From assembly GCF_001753675.2 (NCBI RefSeq), contig NZ_MJUW02000082.1:1-47386 (forward strand): a stretch of 47,386 nt of DNA. The letters run 5' to 3'. Source of the stretch: Candidatus Brocadia sapporoensis. Lineage in GTDB: Bacteria > Planctomycetota > Brocadiia > Brocadiales > Brocadiaceae. Shown here one piece after another: positions 1 through 10,949 of this stretch. The notes beneath the pieces are model-generated. The model did no database searches. It was not told the origin of the DNA and saw only the letters and a program-made list of their open reading frames with translations. Within the stretch, counting starts at the first letter, position 1; every line of letters starts with the position of its first letter. The position numbers and the translations under genes are program-made.

Positions 1-10
1 TGGGCGATTC

Positions 11-355
11 ATGCCTAAAAATAACCTTTTTTCAGCTCGAATTGCGAAAGTCGGGTTAGATCATCAGGATATCTTTGGTCATTATAAAATAGAGGTGGAG
101 AGCGAACCGCGCAACTATGATGTTCTTGTAAAGGAAGTTCAGCGGGAAAGGGGTGAAAAAATAAAGGAAGAAATGAAACTGGAATGGAATGACAGCTTTC
201 AGCATCCCGAAAAAATCTCAATCGTTGATGCATCGGAGTTAATAAAAAACAAACCCTATGGGAAAGGTGGCAATGCCCATAGCGATATTTACACCCCTGG
301 CATTGCAAATTTTATGTGGAATTGCATCCACAACATCGAAAATGTTCGAGACTAA
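11..355 (+). CDS. Hypothetical protein, possibly 5'-truncated by the window edge
   Basis: A 114-codon frame from ATG to TAA. The frame stays open to the left edge (no stop in the ten preceding bases) and no ribosome binding site can be seen, so the true start may lie outside the window. The product is polar and soluble-looking, with a charged middle (about residues 40-58, KEVQRERGEKIKEEMKLEW) and a C-terminal stretch SDIYTPGIANFMWNCIHNI. There is no signal peptide or membrane segment. I do not recognise the family and give no function. It is convergent with the DUF1326 gene on its right. Confidence 0.5.
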   Translation: MPKNNLFSARIAKVGLDHQDIFGHYKIEVESEPRNYDVLVKEVQRERGEKIKEEMKLEWNDSFQHPEKISIVDASELIKNKPYGKGGNAHSDIYTPGIANFMWNCIHNIENVRD

Positions 356-428
356 TTCTCCTGTTGTCTTTCAGATAAATGAAGACATCCAGAAACCATA
401 AAAAATGAATTAAAAGCCAGATGAAGCT

Positions 429-1109
429 TTAGTTAGCGCTAAAACGAAAGGCTGTGGCAAATCCGCTTCGCCCATCGTAATTCCATTCCTGGTTGCCCTC
501 CTGGAATCGATGGGTAGCAGCCTTTCCCATATCCAGGACTTTGTCAAATTCCTTTGCCCAAACCGAAAAATTCTTGTTCACAATTTGGGTTGGTTTATCG
601 GGATCACCCGTTCCATGCAGCAACTCGATGTCTAATATTAGGTTGTTGGCCGCACTCGCCTTCTTGTGCCATGGGGACGATTCCGTTTGGACGGGTACGT
701 ATTTTACCGTAATCCTGTCATGAGGAACTTTTGCAAAGCTGAATACGTGATTCTGAAAGATGTCCAATAATGCGTTTTTCTGAACGGCGGCGGCCTTTTC
801 ATCGATATAAAAGACAATCCAATTTTTGTCGGGTCTTGCTGTTAAATCTGTTATGCCAATAACGGTTTGTCCGTCCAAGGTATGTTGCCCGTAAACTCCC
901 TTTTTAATATGAAAGACACCGCTAATCTTACACGTTTTATTATGGGTTGGTTCGCTCCCAAAGAGGCATGGACAGCCAGGATTGCAAGTGCATCCCTCAA
1001 AATACTCACCTTCAATTGACCATGCAGGGTCAGCGAAAACAGCGCGGGCAAAACCACACAACCAGATGGAAACCATAAATCCTGCGAACAAATATCTCAT
1101 CCTCCACAT
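429..1109 (-). CDS. Exported DUF1326 domain protein
   Basis: A 226-aa protein. The start is placed at the ATG at 1109 because AGGAGG lies just upstream; an in-frame ATG 16 codons further out has no such site. Residues 1 to about 26 form a signal peptide (Arg-rich start, hydrophobic core FMVSIWLCGFA, cleavage near VFA-DP). The mature part begins with AWSIEGEYFEGCTCNPGCPC, the Cys-rich opening typical of DUF1326. The rest is a mainly beta fold with no catalytic motif I can name. DUF1326 function is not established; the clustered Cys suggest metal or redox chemistry, which is inference. It has its own promoter at 1219-1247 and appears monocistronic. Confidence 0.75.
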   Translation of the reverse strand: MWRMRYLFAGFMVSIWLCGFARAVFADPAWSIEGEYFEGCTCNPGCPCLFGSEPTHNKTCKISGVFHIKKGVYGQHTLDGQTVIGITDLTARPDKNWIVFYIDEKAAAVQKNALLDIFQNHVFSFAKVPHDRITVKYVPVQTESSPWHKKASAANNLILDIELLHGTGDPDKPTQIVNKNFSVWAKEFDKVLDMGKAATHRFQEGNQEWNYDGRSGFATAFRFSAN

Positions 1110-1218
1110 CGTATACCTCCTCCTTCTTCTGATAAAATAAGACATCAAACCGATCATGGATATACAGGCCGATCGTTTTCCTTATCCTTCGGTAGTCGTT
1201 AGACTTCGTAACACCATT

Positions 1219-1247
1219 AGCATAATCGGACAAGTATTTTTTGTCAA
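1219..1247 (-). promoter_or_regulatory. Sigma70-type promoter of the DUF1326 gene
   Basis: On the minus strand TTGACA (1247-1242) is followed after 17 nt by TATGCT (1224-1219), about 110 nt before the chosen start codon. This is a near-consensus -35 with a fair -10. The rest of the 1110-1632 spacer is AT-rich and otherwise holds only the opposite promoter at 1531-1559. Confidence 0.55.
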
Positions 1248-1530
1248 GAATTATAGATTATAGGGGTTGGATTAAACCGGGCAATTTGGCGGATAAAAAG
1301 CCTTGCTAATAAAGAGGATATAAGTTATAAATTGGCCAACATAAACAAATCATTTTTTATTTTATAGTATATGCTGCTTCAGGTCTGCAATTCTATAATA
1401 TTCATAGCCCGGCTACAAAACGTAAACCTGATGGAGAATAAATATTGGAGATAACGTCTTAAGCACCGGAGCGGCAAGGAGAGAGGAGCAAATTAATAAC
1501 GAAAGAATTTCAAAAATCTTACAAGTTTTG

Positions 1531-1559
1531 TTGAAAACACGCCTCAATTAGTATATATT
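1531..1559 (+). promoter_or_regulatory. Sigma70-type promoter of the PocR-domain gene
   Basis: TTGAAA (1531-1536), a 17-nt spacer, then TATATT (1554-1559), about 75 nt before the ATG at 1633. Position and spacing fit a housekeeping promoter for the PocR-domain gene. Confidence 0.5.
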
Positions 1560-1632
1560 ACTGCATGTAAGATAACCTCTCCCGTTTCAATAATCTGGAA
1601 TTATTGTAAAACATCTATCAGGAAAATGTTGA

Positions 1633-2229
1633 ATGGAACCGATTAGACGTTTAAAAATCGATTTCGAAAAAGAAATCATTTCCCCTATTCAACTTTACTT
1701 GATGAGCATCCTGAACACCAGTGATATTGTATATGATGTGGATGGAGAAGTAGTCGGTGAAGTTAATGCCTCTTCGTATTGTAAAACACTTCGTTTTATC
1801 AGCGAACGAAAAGATTTATGCCTGTCTTACAATCGTGAACTGGCAAAAAGCGCCATCCAATATAAAAAACCCTTTGAGGATATGTGCCCGGGTGGTTTAA
1901 CGACGCTTTCAATGCCGCTTTGTCTGGACGAAAAAACCGTTATTGGCGCACATTGTGTGACAATTTCCAACCCATTCCGTTCAAAATTCAGTGTATATGA
2001 TGTTGCAGCACAATTCAATATTGATGCCCGTATTTTATGGGATGCCGTGAAAAAAACCCCTCCTATACCAAAACCCATTCTGAAAATTGCCCGCGAGCAG
2101 GCAATTTTGACAACTGAGCTGATGTCGAAGATGATGAGCCGTATGTATATCTTAAAGCAGAGCGAAGCAGCAATGGCAAAAAAATACCATGAGGCTGAAG
2201 AGATTTTCAAACGTCACAAAAACGAATAA
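1633..2229 (+). CDS. Stand-alone PocR sensory-domain protein
   Basis: A 198-aa soluble protein. Residues about 15-150 resemble the PocR ligand-binding domain: a Cys-containing core (KTLRFISERKDLCLSYN, then FEDMCPGGLTTLSMPL) and a GAHCVTISNPF strand. In other proteins this domain is joined to histidine kinase, GGDEF or AraC output modules and senses small hydrocarbon-type ligands. Here no output domain follows; the C-terminal 50 residues are a charged helix that may be a coiled coil. A weak AGGAAAA site precedes the ATG. It may act through a partner, perhaps via that helix; this is inference. The gene lies upstream of parA with a 170-nt gap. Confidence 0.7.
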   Translation: MEPIRRLKIDFEKEIISPIQLYLMSILNTSDIVYDVDGEVVGEVNASSYCKTLRFISERKDLCLSYNRELAKSAIQYKKPFEDMCPGGLTTLSMPLCLDEKTVIGAHCVTISNPFRSKFSVYDVAAQFNIDARILWDAVKKTPPIPKPILKIAREQAILTTELMSKMMSRMYILKQSEAAMAKKYHEAEEIFKRHKNE

Positions 2230-2400
2230 GTCTTCAGTGATATTAAATTTATAGCTTGAAATTTTTATGAGAAATGCTAAACTTTTCATCGGTCTGCTTC
2301 TCCGTGTTTGTGCCGATGGGAGTCTTTTTCATATTAATCATAAAATCTCTTATGTTTGCGCCGTTTACAAGACCTACCTTTAGACAGGAGGATGTACGGG

Positions 2401-3183
2401 ATGAGAAGTATTGCTTTGCTTAATCAGAAGGGGGGCGTAGGAAAAACCACCACAACCGCAAATCTGGGGGCATGTCTCGCGATGCTGGGAAAAAAGGTAT
2501 TGACTATTGATATGGACCCGCAAGCCAATCTCAGTGTACACCTCGGAGTGGAAATTCATAGTTTAAAATACTCCGTATATAATCTCATTATGGGGGAGTG
2601 CAAGCCTGAGGAGGTAATCTTGCATACTTCGGTGCTGGGTCTGGATATTATTCCAGCCAATATTGAGCTATCAGGGGCAGAGATTGAGTTGGTTGGTGTT
2701 GTAGGAAGAGAGACGGTACTCAAGGAGTATTTGGGAAATGTCCTCGATCAATATGATTATGTTCTTGTTGATTGTCCTCCATCCCTTGGTTTGTTAACGC
2801 TGAATGTCCTGACCTTTGTGCAGGAACTTTTTATTCCTTTGCAGACAGAATTCTTTGCATTGCAGGGTGTCAGTAAATTATTGGATACGTATGAGGTTGT
2901 TCGCAAGCGGCTCAATAATAATCTGGAGATTACCGGTATTATTTTCTGCATGTATAGCAGCCGTGCCCGGCTTTGTAACGAAGTAATTGAAAAAGTAAAA
3001 GAGTATCCGCCGCTTGGAGACAAAGCATTCAATACGATTATCAGAAAAAATGTAAAACTCTCAGAATCGCCAAGCCATGGTAAGCCAATTGTCACCTATG
3101 CACCGAGCTCCCATGGCGCTGAGGACTATTTTGCCCTTGCTAAGGAAGTGCTACAACAAGAAAAACGGCAAAAGGTAGTTTGA
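2401..3183 (+). CDS. parA: ParA/Soj-family ATPase
   Basis: A 260-aa ParA-type P-loop ATPase used in chromosome or cargo segregation. The deviant Walker A KGGVGKTT is at residues 10-17, the A' motif DMDPQAN at about 37-43, and Walker B is YVLVDCPPSLG. The length is typical of Soj. I start at 2401 because AGGAGG lies 8 nt upstream; in-frame starts further out overlap that site. No parB is next to it. The downstream gene is a small membrane protein, so it could position a membrane-linked cargo rather than segregate DNA; this is inference from context only. Confidence 0.85.
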   Translation: MRSIALLNQKGGVGKTTTTANLGACLAMLGKKVLTIDMDPQANLSVHLGVEIHSLKYSVYNLIMGECKPEEVILHTSVLGLDIIPANIELSGAEIELVGVVGRETVLKEYLGNVLDQYDYVLVDCPPSLGLLTLNVLTFVQELFIPLQTEFFALQGVSKLLDTYEVVRKRLNNNLEITGIIFCMYSSRARLCNEVIEKVKEYPPLGDKAFNTIIRKNVKLSESPSHGKPIVTYAPSSHGAEDYFALAKEVLQQEKRQKVV

Positions 3184-3325
3184 TGTGGGCAGTGGTTGCA
3201 CATGACAAGTTATCGGTAAGGCATTTAGCTTTATGCTAATTTTCGTTTTATAAATATTTTAAAGACGGAAAAATTTCTCGTTTATGCCGGCCTCTCTAAC
3301 CGGCATGGTATTGGTGGGAGGAAAT

Positions 3326-3922
3326 ATGGGAAAGGATAGTGTGCTCGGCTTTGATCCATTGAATTGGATGAAGGTGTCAAAGGAGGGTGAAAAATCGGTT
3401 CCTGCGGGGGAAGTTCATGCAGCGGATCAGAATGATACAAGGGTTGTTCAAGTGTCCGGTTCCCGCGTAACAGCGAAACAACAAATACCCTCTCCGGTAA
3501 TTGGTAACAAGGCGCCACATATTCCGAAACAATTGAAGCTTCCTGATGCGATTGATAACAGAGCCGACGGAGTTTCCGTGCAAAAACAAAAGGTTGTGAT
3601 TGGACGGCGGCATGAAAATCCGTCTGCTGAAAAAACAAAGTCAATGCCACAAAACACTGAGGGAATATTTCAAGAGCCCGTGCATTATGTCGAACCGGCA
3701 ATGCCGGCGTCCAGACGTATACACCCGATTCAGAGAAATGAGTGGAAAATAAATCGGCTGCCTTTCACTTTGTCTTCGGAGCAGATTTCTACCTATATCA
3801 TCATTGCTTATACAGCGCTTTTACTTGTTTTGGGATATTTTGTATACAACGACCTATCGAAACGGACGAGCAGAATTGAGGCGAGGCTTTTTGTTATAGA
3901 AAAGGCTCTGCGTTTGAAGTAG
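3326..3922 (+). CDS. Hypothetical single-pass membrane protein next to parA
   Basis: A 198-aa protein. The ATG at 3326 has a GGGAGG site a few bases upstream and is preferred to the ATG at 3284. Residues 1 to about 150 are polar, Lys/Pro-rich and probably disordered, opening with a distinctive GFDPLNWMK. A single membrane segment follows (STYIIIAYTALLLVLGYFVYN, about residues 153-173), then a short charged helix of about 25 residues. The layout suggests a long cytoplasmic N-terminus anchored by a tail helix. I do not recognise the family. It lies 142 nt after parA on the same strand and is convergent with birA (2-nt gap). Confidence 0.55.
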   Translation: MGKDSVLGFDPLNWMKVSKEGEKSVPAGEVHAADQNDTRVVQVSGSRVTAKQQIPSPVIGNKAPHIPKQLKLPDAIDNRADGVSVQKQKVVIGRRHENPSAEKTKSMPQNTEGIFQEPVHYVEPAMPASRRIHPIQRNEWKINRLPFTLSSEQISTYIIIAYTALLLVLGYFVYNDLSKRTSRIEARLFVIEKALRLK

Positions 3923-3924
3923 CA

Positions 3925-4878
3925 TTAAGATTTAATCGTGGCATGTTCACCACGGAATATCTTTACCTTGCCGTTATCCAGCTTTAACATCAAACCGCCG
4001 TTATTTGAGATATCAATAACCCTGCCCGTGTATTCAGCGTCACAGTCCTTGATGGTTAGCGTTTCGCCAACGGTAATGCAAAGATTCTTCCATCGTTCGG
4101 TAATGTATCCAAAGTGCTCGTCTTTCAGTATGGAAAACCATTTGTCAATATCCTGAAGCAGGGCCTTCGCAAGGAAAACACGATCAACAGCCCCGAGTTT
4201 TTCTATAGCCAGCGAGGTTGCTGGCAGATGGGTATGTTCTGGAAGTTCTCCTTCAGAAGTATTAACGTTAAGTCCAATCCCAACCAAAAACACCGACTGG
4301 TTTTTTACTCTCTTTTCCCATTCAATTAACACACCGCCAACCTTTTTCCCGCCAATCAGGATGTCGTTTGGCCATTTAATTTCAGCAGGAAGTTGCAATG
4401 TTTCACGTATTGTTTCTGTGATTGAAACAGCGATCGTGCCAACGAATAAGCAGAGATGGTCGAGTGGTATGTTGTGCCGTAACAAGAGAGTGAAAAGCAA
4501 ACCCTTATATCTGGGGCAGAACCATGAATTGCCAGAACGTCCTTTTCCCTGAGTTTGCTCCTCTGCAAAAATCACGGTACCATTTTTAAATTCCGTACGC
4601 GCAATTCTCTTGGCAATATTCATAGTCGACGTTGTTTGTTCGTAAGTTATTATGGAACTTCCTACAATTCTGGTTTTTAATCCTTTCGTGATTTCTTCCG
4701 GATTTAGACGTTCCGGCGCTTCTGGCAATAGGGTTCTGTTTTGTGACTGATTGTTATTTGTGCCGTTGCCCATTTTAAGGAATTCTGGTTTGTTTCCAGT
4801 CACTTCTTTGTGAAAAGTTCTTTTGCCTGTGTTCTTGTTTGAATTTATGACGAGGTTGTTGTGGTTTGTTTGTAACAT
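3925..4878 (-). CDS. birA: Biotin-[acetyl-CoA-carboxylase] ligase
   Basis: A 317-aa biotin-protein ligase, which makes biotinyl-5'-AMP and transfers biotin to the carboxyl carrier lysine. Visible motifs are GKGRSGNSWF (the biotinyl-AMP loop), KWPNDIL and KVGGVLIEWE, followed by the small C-terminal beta domain. The usual linker before the catalytic part (LNPEEITKGLKTRIVG) is present, but the roughly 90 residues ahead of it are Asn/Lys-rich and do not look like the helix-turn-helix of class II BirA. I read it as an enzyme without repressor function. The start is the ATG at 4878 with AGGA 11 nt upstream; the longer frame begins with TTG and no site. Confidence 0.85.
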   Translation of the reverse strand: MLQTNHNNLVINSNKNTGKRTFHKEVTGNKPEFLKMGNGTNNNQSQNRTLLPEAPERLNPEEITKGLKTRIVGSSIITYEQTTSTMNIAKRIARTEFKNGTVIFAEEQTQGKGRSGNSWFCPRYKGLLFTLLLRHNIPLDHLCLFVGTIAVSITETIRETLQLPAEIKWPNDILIGGKKVGGVLIEWEKRVKNQSVFLVGIGLNVNTSEGELPEHTHLPATSLAIEKLGAVDRVFLAKALLQDIDKWFSILKDEHFGYITERWKNLCITVGETLTIKDCDAEYTGRVIDISNNGGLMLKLDNGKVKIFRGEHATIKS

Positions 4879-5064
4879 GGACAACTGTTTCCTGAGAGGA
4901 TAAGTTTTTTGGTGAAAATAGTTTCGGGTGCACAATACTATGTCACAAATCAATAAAAAGTCAAGAATGAAAAAGAAAAATCGATTTTTTTATTGTATGG
5001 GATAAGAAATATCAGAATCCTGCCATACTGACAGATGTTGTTTTGTGCTCAAAATTTTCTGCTG

Positions 5065-5087
5065 TCACAATGGCATACCCATTGTGA
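5065..5087. promoter_or_regulatory. 9-bp perfect inverted repeat upstream of groEL1
   Basis: TCACAATGG, spacer CATAC, CCATTGTGA. It lies in the AT-rich 4879-5269 spacer between divergent birA and groEL1, about 180 nt before the groEL1 start. It is not GC-rich and has no T-run, so it resembles a dimeric repressor site more than a terminator. It is unlike CIRCE (TTAGCACTC-N9-GAGTGCTAA), which I could not find here. The rest of the spacer shows no convincing promoter. Confidence 0.35.
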
Positions 5088-5257
5088 AGAATGAGTCTTT
5101 TGTTTTAATTGTATTCATTGTAACATCCTTGATAATGGATAGTTAATGTTGTTTAATTTTTGTGTACATATAAAGGCATTGTATTTGCTCACTATCGCCA
5201 ATCGATGATTTTTAAGTTTGAATTTTATTGTGTTCTGATAAAAACCTAAGGTATTGA

Positions 5258-6949
<1,692 letters not shown>

Positions 6950-7031
6950 TCTCTAACGTAAATTAAATTTGTATAAGATTTACATGTTTTTACTATTTTG
7001 ATTCTTATTTCGTGAGGAGGTAAAGAAAAAA

Positions 7032-7316
7032 ATGATCAGACCATTAGATGACAGGGTAGTTATTGAACCCATGGAAGCCGAAGAAAAAACAGCAGGCGGA
7101 ATTGTGTTACCAGATACAGCCAAAGAAAAGCCCATGAAGGGGAAGATTGTTGCTGTTGGCGATGGGAAGATGTTGGAAAATGGGAAAAGGGCAGAACTTT
7201 TAGTGAAAAAGGGAGACAAAGTCCTTTACGGAAAATACGCCGGAACCGAAGTTGCTATGGACGGTAAGGAATATCTGGTTATGAGAGAAAGTGATATTTT
7301 GGCGAAGATCGAGTAG
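7032..7316 (+). CDS. groES: Co-chaperonin GroES
   Basis: A 94-aa co-chaperonin. It opens with [27 protein letters not shown], whose second half is the mobile loop that binds the GroEL apical domain, and ends with the usual [15 protein letters not shown] strand. A GAGGAGGT site lies upstream. It is the only groES here, placed between two groEL genes, so both presumably share it. The normal family length is about 95 aa. Confidence 0.97.
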   Translation: MIRPLDDRVVIEPMEAEEKTAGGIVLPDTAKEKPMKGKIVAVGDGKMLENGKRAELLVKKGDKVLYGKYAGTEVAMDGKEYLVMRESDILAKIE

Positions 7317-7369
7317 TGCCGGTAGCGCTTTGAAGTTTGTAAGAATTAAATTTTTTTGGAGGTTATAAA

Positions 7370-8989
7370 ATGGCGGCAAAGCAATTACTGTATGATGAAA
7401 ATGCCAGAAAGTTGCTCCAAAAAGGGATTAAGCAGCTAGCAGACACCGTCCGCGTAACGATGGGCCCTACAGGAAGAAATGTGATTCTTGAAAAAGGGTT
7501 TGGTGCGCCTTCGGTCACAAAGGATGGCGTAACCGTGGCAAAGGAAGTTGAGCTGAAAAATCCCTTTGAAAATATGGGGGCAAAAATGGTTTGCGAGGTC
7601 GCATCAAAAACCAGCGACGTTGCAGGAGATGGTACAACAACAGCTACAATTTTTGCGGAGGCCATCTTCAACGAAGGGTTGAAAAATGTGGCGGCAGGAG
7701 CAAATCCGATGGCAATCAAAAGGGGTATTGACAAGGCGGTGGAAGTTGTCGTTGGGGAACTTAAGAAGTTGAGTAAACCTGTGAAAGGACGCGCTGAAAT
7801 TGCCCAGGTAGGAACCGTCTCTGCAAATAATGACGCATCAATTGGCAATCTGTTGGCGGATGCTATGGATAAGGTCGGCAAGGACGGGGTAATTACCGTA
7901 GAAGAAGCCAAAGGAATCGAAACTACATTAACCGTTGTTGAAGGTATGCAATTTGACAAAGGGTATCTTTCTCCATACTTTATTACCGATGCGCAGAATA
8001 TGGAAGTTGTTCTGGAGGATGCTTATATACTCCTTCATGAGAAAAAGGTGTCCAGTATGAAGGATATTCTTCCCTTATTGGAGAAGATCGCGACGAGTGG
8101 AAAACCATTATTGATTATTTCCGAGGACGTAGAGGGCGAGGCGCTGGCTACCCTGGTGGTTAACAAGCTTCGTGGTGTGTTAAGTTGTGCGGCGGTAAAA
8201 GCCCCTGGTTTTGGAGATCGTAGGAAGGCAATGCTTGAGGATATCGCCATATTAACCAAGGGACGTGCTATTACAGAAGATTTGGGCATAAAGCTGGAAA
8301 GCATCGGTATCGAAGACCTTGGTCGTGCAAAGAGGATTACGATTGACAAGGACAATACGACAATTATTCAGGGTTCCGGAAAGAAAGCAGATATTCAGGC
8401 AAGAATCGCTCAAATAAAAAACCAGATTGAGCAGACGACCTCTAATTATGATAAAGAAAAGTTAAGCGAACGGCTTGCAAAATTAGCGGGTGGTGTCGCG
8501 GTCATTCATGTGGGAGCTGCTACGGAAACAGAGATGAATGAGAGGAAGGCGCGTGTGGAAGATGCATTGCATGCGACCCGGGCAGCCGTAGAAGAAGGGA
8601 TTGTTCCAGGCGGTGGTGTAGCCTTTATTCGGGTAATACCTGCTCTCGATGAAGCGCGGAAGAAATTCAAAGGAGATGAGAAGGTCGGTGTGGACATCGT
8701 TGTAAAGATTCTTGAGTCGCCTTTGCGTCAAATTGCATCAAACACAGGGGTTGATGGCTCAGTGGTTGTGGAAGAGGTAAAAGAGCTGGCAACCAATATG
8801 GGCTATGATGCCAATACGGGAAAGTATGTAGACATGATCAACGCAGGTATTGTAGATCCGGTGAAGGTGTCTCGGGTTGCTTTACAAAATGCAGCAAGCG
8901 TTGCCGGACTTTTGTTGACTACAGAAACCATTATTACCGAATTAAAGGAAGACGAAGAAGAAAAGGAGATTGAGGGTAGCATCCATTAA
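7370..8989 (+). CDS. groEL: Chaperonin GroEL, copy 2 (no GGM tail)
   Basis: A 539-aa paralogue of the upstream groEL, with all core motifs ([67 protein letters not shown]). It differs at the C-terminus: the GGM repeats are replaced by an acidic end, [16 protein letters not shown]. The tail projects into the folding cavity in known GroELs, so a charged tail may change client choice; this is inference. A TGGAGG site precedes the ATG, and a strong terminator at 9026-9060 closes the cluster. Confidence 0.96.
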   Translation: MAAKQLLYDENARKLLQKGIKQLADTVRVTMGPTGRNVILEKGFGAPSVTKDGVTVAKEVELKNPFENMGAKMVCEVASKTSDVAGDGTTTATIFAEAIFNEGLKNVAAGANPMAIKRGIDKAVEVVVGELKKLSKPVKGRAEIAQVGTVSANNDASIGNLLADAMDKVGKDGVITVEEAKGIETTLTVVEGMQFDKGYLSPYFITDAQNMEVVLEDAYILLHEKKVSSMKDILPLLEKIATSGKPLLIISEDVEGEALATLVVNKLRGVLSCAAVKAPGFGDRRKAMLEDIAILTKGRAITEDLGIKLESIGIEDLGRAKRITIDKDNTTIIQGSGKKADIQARIAQIKNQIEQTTSNYDKEKLSERLAKLAGGVAVIHVGAATETEMNERKARVEDALHATRAAVEEGIVPGGGVAFIRVIPALDEARKKFKGDEKVGVDIVVKILESPLRQIASNTGVDGSVVVEEVKELATNMGYDANTGKYVDMINAGIVDPVKVSRVALQNAASVAGLLLTTETIITELKEDEEEKEIEGSIH

Positions 8990-9025
8990 GCCGGTTATTT
9001 GTAGACAATTAAGACATTGAGGGAA

Positions 9026-9060
9026 GTAAAAAGGCTGCGTTACGTAGCCTTTTTACTTTT
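9026..9060 (+). terminator. Rho-independent terminator of the chaperonin cluster
   Basis: A 14-bp stem (9026-9039 with 9043-9056, one G-U pair) closes on a 3-nt loop. Its core is AAAAAGGCT pairing with AGCCTTTTT, and TTTT follows. It starts 37 nt after the groEL2 stop. The A-rich 5' side could let it work weakly on the other strand as well. Confidence 0.85.
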
Positions 9061-9137
9061 ATGCGTTATAGATGCATTTGACAAATGCTGGGAGAAAAGC
9101 GTTCTGAATCAGTTTTTGACAAGAGTCGTAAAACATC

Positions 9138-9167
9138 TTGATTTTATGCAGTTGTATGTACTATAAT
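9138..9167 (+). promoter_or_regulatory. Candidate promoter of the dnaJ operon
   Basis: TTGATT (9138-9143), an 18-nt spacer, then a consensus TATAAT (9162-9167), 70 nt before the dnaJ start. It sits between the terminator above and dnaJ, where a new transcript has to begin. Confidence 0.45.
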
Positions 9168-9236
9168 CTTGCAGTACTATTCACGTTTCATGTCTTATGG
9201 CATATCTTTATATAAAAATACCTTACTTAATACAGC

Positions 9237-10355
9237 ATGGAAGAAGATTTTTATAAAATTCTGGGTGTTGACAAAAACGCAAGCGGGGAAGAGATAAAAA
9301 AGGCGTATCGGAAGATTGCCTTAAAGTATCATCCCGATCGAAATCCTGGAAACAAAGAAGCTGAACAGATATTTAAAAAGGCTGCGGAGGCTTATGGTGT
9401 ACTGGGTGACACCGAGAAGAGAACGAAGTATGATCAATTTGGAATGGATGGCCTGAGAAGTACGGGGACTCCTGGTTACAGCACCTTTGAAGATATTTTT
9501 GATGCTTTTGGAGATATTTTTGGCGGCGGGAGTATTTTTGAGGATTTCTTTGGAGGGGGACGCGCTCGTGGAAAGGCTGCGCGGAAAGGGGCAAGTCTGA
9601 AATGTGATATTGAAATTGATTTTAAAGACGTTGCTACCGGAGTCGAAAAAAAGATTGAACTAACGAAAAGAGAAATCTGTGATACTTGTCGTGGGACCGG
9701 TGCCCGCGAAGGTAGCCAGCCCGTTGCCTGTTCGTACTGCAGAGGAAAAGGAGAGGTACAACAATCGCAGGGGTTTTTTACACTGCGAACTACGTGTCCG
9801 AAATGTCACGGAGCCGGTAAAATAGTAGAATCTCCCTGTACAAAATGCGGTGGTTCTGGACGATATCCAAAAAAATCGGTTATCTCTATTCAGGTTCCGC
9901 CCGGAGTCGAGGATAGTACCCGTCTGAGGCTGACTGGACAAGGGGAGCCAGGTGAAAGCGGAGCCCCGTCAGGAGATTTGTATTGTGATATTCATGTTAA
10001 ACCCCATCCGATTTTTAAGCGACAGGGAAACGATGTCCTTTGTGAAGTGCCAGTCCCTTTTGCACAGGCGGCACTGGGTTGCACGATTGATGTCCCTACG
10101 CTTACCGGCAATATTATTCAGGTTAAGATACCGAGGGGAACTCAAAATAATGAGGTCATTCCCATTCGGGGAGAAGGATTTCCCAATTTGCATGGATATG
10201 GCAAGGGGAATTTGTTGGTGCAGGTAATTGTAGAAGTGCCTACGAAGATGACGCCACGGCAAGAGGAATTATTGCGTGAATTTGCAGAACTGGAGAAAAA
10301 GAATATTTCTCCCAGACAGAAAAAATTCTTCGAGAAGATGAAAGGTCTCTTTTGA
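9237..10355 (+). CDS. dnaJ: Chaperone protein DnaJ (Hsp40)
   Basis: A 372-aa type I Hsp40 that stimulates DnaK ATPase. The J domain covers residues 1-70 with HPD at 32-34, then a Gly/Phe-rich linker with FGGG repeats (about 80-120). The zinc domain has four CxxC pairs (CDTC, CSYC, CPKC, CTKC), and the two C-terminal beta domains are present. Length is normal. No clear Shine-Dalgarno site precedes the ATG. Neither dnaK nor grpE is in the window. It begins a same-strand run through dedA. The zinc-ribbon genes that follow have no known link to DnaJ. Confidence 0.95.
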   Translation: MEEDFYKILGVDKNASGEEIKKAYRKIALKYHPDRNPGNKEAEQIFKKAAEAYGVLGDTEKRTKYDQFGMDGLRSTGTPGYSTFEDIFDAFGDIFGGGSIFEDFFGGGRARGKAARKGASLKCDIEIDFKDVATGVEKKIELTKREICDTCRGTGAREGSQPVACSYCRGKGEVQQSQGFFTLRTTCPKCHGAGKIVESPCTKCGGSGRYPKKSVISIQVPPGVEDSTRLRLTGQGEPGESGAPSGDLYCDIHVKPHPIFKRQGNDVLCEVPVPFAQAALGCTIDVPTLTGNIIQVKIPRGTQNNEVIPIRGEGFPNLHGYGKGNLLVQVIVEVPTKMTPRQEELLREFAELEKKNISPRQKKFFEKMKGLF

Positions 10356-10461
10356 AGAATTTTGCAGATGAAGATGCTGAAAAAAACAAAAGAGGATAAG
10401 CGGTTTGCATCGGTAGTGCACAGCCCGTTTTAGATAATCTGATAGTTGATGAGGAAAAGAT

Positions 10462-10728
10462 ATGCCGACATATGACTATAAATGTAGTGCTTGTAATCAT
10501 TCATTTGAGTTGTTTCAACACATTAATGAAAATCCCGCAAAAAAATGTCCTGCCTGTGGGAAATTGAAAGCAGTGAGGGTGATCGGGGCAGGAGGAGCGG
10601 TTATCTTTAAAGGTTCTGGTTTCTATCAGACGGATTACCGAAGTGAGGAATATAAGTCAAAAGCCAAAAAAGAAACCGAACCGGCAAAATCTGAAAAAAC
10701 GGAAACCAAAGCGACAGAAAAGAAATGA
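10462..10728 (+). CDS. FmdB-family zinc-ribbon protein
   Basis: An 88-aa protein. Residues 1-45 match the FmdB-type putative regulatory domain: MPTYDYKCSACNHSFE, then CPACGK, giving two CxxC knuckles for one zinc. A Gly-rich GAGGAVIFKGSGFYQTDYR typical of the family follows, then a Lys/Glu-rich tail. Its role is unknown beyond zinc binding; the name comes from a formamidase cluster. AGGAAAAG precedes the ATG. Its TGA overlaps the start of the next gene (ATGA), so the two are probably translationally coupled. Confidence 0.85.
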   Translation: MPTYDYKCSACNHSFELFQHINENPAKKCPACGKLKAVRVIGAGGAVIFKGSGFYQTDYRSEEYKSKAKKETEPAKSEKTETKATEKK

Positions 10729-10949
10729 CAAACCGGAAATACGATATGAGAAGAATGAATTGTCCTCATTGTAAAAAAGAGTTTCTCTACCGGAGGGTGC
10801 AGGATATGCCGACGTTTCCTTTTTGTAGTGATCGGTGTAAGCTAATTGATCTTGGTTCGTGGCTTGATGAAGAGTATCGCATTGAGGAATCGGTAGGCGC
10901 AGAAATAATGCGACAATTAGAAAAAAAGGAGCGAAAGAAAAATGAGTAA
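10725..10949 (+). CDS. yacG: YacG-type DNA gyrase inhibitor (zinc-binding)
   Basis: A 74-aa zinc protein. The YacG signature is clear: CPHCKKEF, then PFCSDRCKLIDLGSWLDEEY. In E. coli YacG binds GyrB and inhibits gyrase; transfer of that role here is by family only. The ATG at 10725 overlaps the upstream stop codon, while an internal ATG at 10746 would give a product closer to the usual 65 aa. The C-terminus is a charged helix that overlaps the next gene by 8 nt. Confidence 0.85.
   Translation: MTNRKYDMRRMNCPHCKKEFLYRRVQDMPTFPFCSDRCKLIDLGSWLDEEYRIEESVGAEIMRQLEKKERKKNE

Noticed and set aside
3282-3701. Minus-strand frame opposite the parA-linked membrane protein
   Set aside because: Plus-strand gene has a good ribosome binding site and a clear membrane helix; this frame has neither.
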